A stretch of DNA of 64,000 nt, from assembly GCF_910594985.1 (NCBI RefSeq), contig NZ_CAJVCE010000012.1, forward strand, positions 62,001 to 126,000, given 5' to 3'. A model generated the notes under the pieces. The model was not told the DNA's origin, searched no databases, and worked only from the letters and a program-made list of their open reading frames with translations. How positions within the stretch are numbered: the first letter of the stretch is position 1; each line of letters opens with the position of its first letter. Source of the DNA: Paenibacillus allorhizosphaerae (GTDB lineage: Bacteria; Bacillota; Bacilli; Paenibacillales; NBRC-103111). Both the position numbers and the translations under genes were made by a program. Of this stretch, positions 60,912 to 64,000 are shown piece by piece.

Positions 60912-62135
60912 TTAAAGGGCTCCGGCAACAAGCTTTCCTTGATACAACACAGCAGCTCTTCTCGCTCGCCTGGCAACTGCCTCGGCCGAACAACTCGCAT
61001 CGACGAAAACGAGATCGGCCTCGTCTCCCGCGTTGGGCCAAATACGCTTTCCTTCTTCATTCAGAGGGGTTATGCCGCCGGTAATAAACCCTAGGGCTTG
61101 TCCAAGCGAACGCTCGTCGCTTAAACGAAACCGTTCCGCCAATGTTCCTGCTTTCTCCAGACTATCTCCTTTGCCGAAAGGCGACCAGTGATCCGTAATG
61201 CTGTCGTCGCCAAGAGATACTTCCACTCCTTGTTCCCGCAAGAGAGGAATCGGTATCGTCCTGCCTATCGGAACAGACGACGTAATCGATATTCCCCGAT
61301 GAGCCAGCAGTTCCGCAACTTCTCTCGCTTCTTCTGGCGGGATATCGGCCAAGGCGAAGGCATGGCTTATCGTAACTCTTCCTTGCCATCCCGCTTCCTC
61401 CGTTAGCGATGCCAGCCGTTTAAAAGTAAATATCCCAAGATGACCCGGGTCATGGATATGAAGGTCAACGTCTGCATTCGCTTCTACGGCAAGTTCCATG
61501 ACTGCTTGCAGCGACTTCTCGATATTTTCATCAATGGTGGCCGGATCCACGCCACCGACTAATGAGGCTCCGCGGCGCAGTGCTTCTCTGACGAGTGGCA
61601 CGGCATGGCTGCGCAATAATCCGTGCTGCGGGAAAGCGACGATTTCGACGGAAGCCTTTCCTTGATAAGCTTCCACTGCTCGCAGCGTTGCTTCCAGATT
61701 GCTGAGTCCAATGACAGGATCGACATTGCAATGCGTGCGTACGTGCGTCGAACCTGAATGCAGCAGCAAGTCCAGCAACGCTGCGGCTCGTTGTTCGGCA
61801 ACAGGCAGTAAACGGGGAAGCAGCTCCCGCTCTTCTTCCAACCTAGTCATGATTCCGTTGGTTGCCGCCGTCGGCGCTTTCCACGGGCCTCCATAGTACG
61901 TTTTATCGAGATGAATGTGCATATCTCTAAAGGAAGGGAGCATTAAATAGTTTTGTGCGTTCCGCTTGGGCAAACGAGTGTCCAAAGGTTCGTCCGCTCC
62001 GACAATTTCGATGATTTTCCCCTTTTCAATGCGTACATGGAACTGTCCTGTTTCCGTTCTTGTAAGGGCACCGTCATCGTAGCGGTAACCAGTTTCTAAT
62101 GTCACATTGGTAAGCCAGTAAGCTTGATCGTTCAC
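60912..62135 (-). CDS. AtzC-like amidohydrolase A (cytosine-deaminase superfamily)
   Basis: 407 residues, paralogue of the next gene (the two are alike through their length, with shared VEIVAFPQHGLLR, VREALRRGASLVGGVDPAT and WSPFGKGD). Metal ligands: HIHLDKTY, HGLL, HIHDPGH, SHAFALAD, DDSITDHW. A GTG start at 62135 is chosen since AGGAGG lies 8 nt upstream; a GTG at 62156 lacks one. First gene of the tandem pair, with 28 bp to its copy. Confidence 0.85.
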   Translation of the reverse strand: MNDQAYWLTNVTLETGYRYDDGALTRTETGQFHVRIEKGKIIEIVGADEPLDTRLPKRNAQNYLMLPSFRDMHIHLDKTYYGGPWKAPTAATNGIMTRLEEERELLPRLLPVAEQRAAALLDLLLHSGSTHVRTHCNVDPVIGLSNLEATLRAVEAYQGKASVEIVAFPQHGLLRSHAVPLVREALRRGASLVGGVDPATIDENIEKSLQAVMELAVEANADVDLHIHDPGHLGIFTFKRLASLTEEAGWQGRVTISHAFALADIPPEEAREVAELLAHRGISITSSVPIGRTIPIPLLREQGVEVSLGDDSITDHWSPFGKGDSLEKAGTLAERFRLSDERSLGQALGFITGGITPLNEEGKRIWPNAGDEADLVFVDASCSAEAVARRARRAAVLYQGKLVAGAL

Positions 62136-62169
62136 GATCTTGTCCTCCTGCCACACAAGATTTCCACAT

Positions 62170-62898
62170 TCATTTCGGCAGCGATGCCCCGGCTTTTTTT
62201 AATAACCCTTCCATCTCTTTGAAGCCGCGTTGTTGTGCATGCTTTAAGGGAGTGATTCCTTCTTTGTCGGCGATATTTACGTTCGCTCCATGGTCCACTA
62301 GCAGCTGCACGATTTGTTGATGCGCCTCCCCTCCATTGCCTAAAATGACCGCTTCGAGCAGAGCCGTCCAATGCAAATTGTTGATATGATTGACATCGAT
62401 ATCCGAACGAGTCAAGAGCTCCTTCACGACATCGACATGTCCGCGTTCCGAAGCCGGAATCAGCGCCGTGCCCCCGTATCGGTTCGTAAGTTTCGTATCC
62501 GCACCTGCATCAATCGCGAGCTTTACGATTTCCAGCAGCCCTTCCGCGCCGGCATACAGGAGTACATTGTTCAGGTTGTTATCGCGAATGTTAATGTCCG
62601 CTCCCTTTTGGATCAGCGCCTTTACCGTAGCTGATTTATTGTTGTAAGTCGCGGCCATTGCGGCCGTTCTTCCGCGTAGATCGCCAGAATTGATGTCCGC
62701 TCCGGCTTCAAGCAGCTTCAGAACGGTTTCCGTATCGCCTTTCTCCGCCGCGATAATCAATTGTTCGTTCATCTTGTTCACCTTCACCTTCTTTTCTTCT
62801 TTCGTTTCTGTTTCCGTCGGTACGTTTGGCAAAGAAATAGGACTCGAGTGGCACGCGGCTAACAAGACAACAGCGAAAATCATAAAGTGACGGTACAT
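62170..62898 (-). CDS. ankyrin-repeat lipoprotein
   Basis: 242 residues. Lipobox VLLAAC (Cys about 16), a charged spacer of about 25 residues, then five or six ankyrin repeats (IAAEKGDTETVLKLLEAGAD, DINIRDNNLNNVLLYAG, TALIPASERGHVDVVKELL, VQLLVDHGANVNIADKEG, PLKHAQQRGFKEMEGLL). Outer-face anchored; ankyrin repeats mediate protein contacts. The ATG at 62898 follows AAGGAG with a 7-nt spacer. It lies 34 bp upstream of the amidohydrolase pair on the same strand and may be co-transcribed. Confidence 0.9.
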   Translation of the reverse strand: MYRHFMIFAVVLLAACHSSPISLPNVPTETETKEEKKVKVNKMNEQLIIAAEKGDTETVLKLLEAGADINSGDLRGRTAAMAATYNNKSATVKALIQKGADINIRDNNLNNVLLYAGAEGLLEIVKLAIDAGADTKLTNRYGGTALIPASERGHVDVVKELLTRSDIDVNHINNLHWTALLEAVILGNGGEAHQQIVQLLVDHGANVNIADKEGITPLKHAQQRGFKEMEGLLKKAGASLPK

Positions 62899-63009
62899 GA
62901 TCAAGCTCCTTTTTCCTTCTATATATTTATGCTAACATGGAGATAGGCTATATGAAAATTATTAATAAAATAAGGTTTAGTAATGTTTTTGATATATAAA
63001 GGAGTGGTT

Positions 63010-63897
63010 TTGACGTTGGACATCAGACAACTGCGATATTTCATAGCGATAGTGGAGGAAAAGAAAATTTCCGCTGCCGCGAAAAGACTTCATATGTCGC
63101 AACCACCGTTAAGTCAACAATTAAAGGCAATGGAGGAGGAGCTTGGCTCTCCATTAGTGGAGAGAAGCGGAAAGTATTTAGAAATAACGGAAGCCGGGAA
63201 AACTCTGTATAAATATGCCTTAAAGATGGACCAATGGATGGAAGAGGCCAAAATGGAAGTGAAGGAAGTCGGTAACGGAGTAAACGGAAGACTAACGATC
63301 GGTGTCAATACATTATCGGCCGTCGAGCTGCCGGAACTTCTACGTCAATTTCAACAACAATACCCCAAGGTGACTTATAAAATTCAACAAAATGAATCGT
63401 CCCATCTTTGCAAATTAGTCAGAGACCGCGCTATAGAGCTGGCGATTATTCGATTGCCGCTCGAGTTGAACTCTTTTTCCGTTCTCCATCTTTATACGGA
63501 GCCGTTCTACTTTATTACATCCAAGCAGAGGCACTCGATCGATCGCGAATTGTCGCTTGCAGACATTAGCAACGACCCGCTTATTTTGCCGAGTACCGAA
63601 GGGTTAGGCGTGCATTATTTAATATCGGAAGCATTCTCCCGGCTCCAATTGCAGCCCAATATGATCGGCGAATGTTCCGACATCACGCTGTTGATGGATT
63701 TGATCTCATCTGATTTTGCCGCATCGATTGTTCCGGAGACGGTGCTTTCGCGGCATAAAGAGTATTCCATACACGCTAGTAAAATTTCTAGTACCGAATT
63801 GTCGGCCCCGGTCGGTTTAATCTGGCTGAAGCATCATTACTTATCTGCGGCTGCACAGAATTTTGTCGAATTATATAAAAAGAAGATGGTACAATAA
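63010..63897 (+). CDS. LysR-family regulator next to the amidohydrolase genes
   Basis: 295 residues. Winged helix (LDIRQLRYFIAIVEEKKISA, SQPPLSQQLKAMEEELG), then an effector domain (about 90-295). A TTG start at 63010 is chosen: AAAGGAG lies 5-6 nt upstream and the N-terminus then begins MTLDIRQ, the common LysR form. Divergent from the ankyrin lipoprotein and amidohydrolase operon by 111 bp, so it is their probable regulator. The effector is unknown. Confidence 0.88.
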   Translation: MTLDIRQLRYFIAIVEEKKISAAAKRLHMSQPPLSQQLKAMEEELGSPLVERSGKYLEITEAGKTLYKYALKMDQWMEEAKMEVKEVGNGVNGRLTIGVNTLSAVELPELLRQFQQQYPKVTYKIQQNESSHLCKLVRDRAIELAIIRLPLELNSFSVLHLYTEPFYFITSKQRHSIDRELSLADISNDPLILPSTEGLGVHYLISEAFSRLQLQPNMIGECSDITLLMDLISSDFAASIVPETVLSRHKEYSIHASKISSTELSAPVGLIWLKHHYLSAAAQNFVELYKKKMVQ

Positions 63898-64000
63898 ACG
63901 ATGGTTCCAACGTAAAAAAGCAGCCCCGTGAGAGACCGCTACAAAGTCGGAAATAGCAATGTATAAGAAGAGAGGTAAATCAAAGAAATCACGTCGTACG

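Noticed and set aside
59663-62135. Label of both amidohydrolases as cytosine deaminase
   Set aside because: The catalytic Glu position of CodA is His in both, and GGVDPAT plus WSPFGxGD fits AtzC better.

Overview
The window looks like chromosome from an endospore-forming, moderately GC-rich Firmicute of the Paenibacillaceae (Paenibacillus/Cohnella type). Reasons: the spore genes cotE, spoVK and a YheC/YheD-like ATP-grasp gene; LexA, GlnR and Zur operators of the Bacillus type; Shine-Dalgarno sites rich in GGAGG; frequent TTG and GTG starts; and a gene order that matches two Bacillus subtilis neighbourhoods (spoVK-hflX-ynbB-glnR-glnA with lexA-yneA-ynzC, and cotE-mutS-mutL-miaA-hfq). No rRNA, tRNA, CRISPR array or intact mobile element was seen.

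0-9 kb: a partial HAD hydrolase, a small membrane protein, the SOS pair yneA/lexA around three LexA boxes, the nitrogen cluster hflX-ynbB-glnR-glnA with a well-placed GlnR/TnrA operator, and spoVK. 9-21 kb: a set of housekeeping and accessory genes (HAD phosphatases, a LysR regulator, a P-loop kinase, an acetyltransferase, an SDR oxidoreductase, tatA, a four-gene operon of ADP-ribosylglycohydrolase, alpha/beta hydrolase, VOC and YdcF-type genes, a cyclophilin lipoprotein, and a class A PBP with an 11-unit repetitive tail). 21-32 kb: hfq, miaA, an RsmJ-like methyltransferase, mutL, a secreted S41 protease, mutS, a phiEco32-type amidoligase and cotE, all on the minus strand.

32-46 kb: an aromatic-acid-exporter-like protein, an NMT1-type ABC transporter, an M32 carboxypeptidase, a HesB-like protein, a beta carbonic anhydrase, a two-component system followed by a lipoprotein, a DUF309 protein, small envelope proteins, and a secreted GH18 protein with six N-terminal repeats. 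46-50.6 kb is a decaying zone: a YyaL-type thioredoxin-domain gene broken by a 20-nt insertion carrying a stop codon, a permease fragment of the YcgR/DUF318 family, a CobW/YciC-like GTPase behind two Zur-like boxes, and an IS3-family transposase remnant.

50.6-57.2 kb is a six-gene operon: a polyamine-type ABC transporter (binding protein, two permeases, ATPase) fused by context to a nucleoside hydrolase and adenine deaminase, best read as uptake and breakdown of a purine nucleoside or related compound. 57.2-59.7 kb is AT-rich and gene-poor (an MpsC/DUF2294 protein, an unknown protein, a CBS-pair protein). The right end holds two tandem AtzC-like amidohydrolases, an ankyrin lipoprotein and a LysR regulator.
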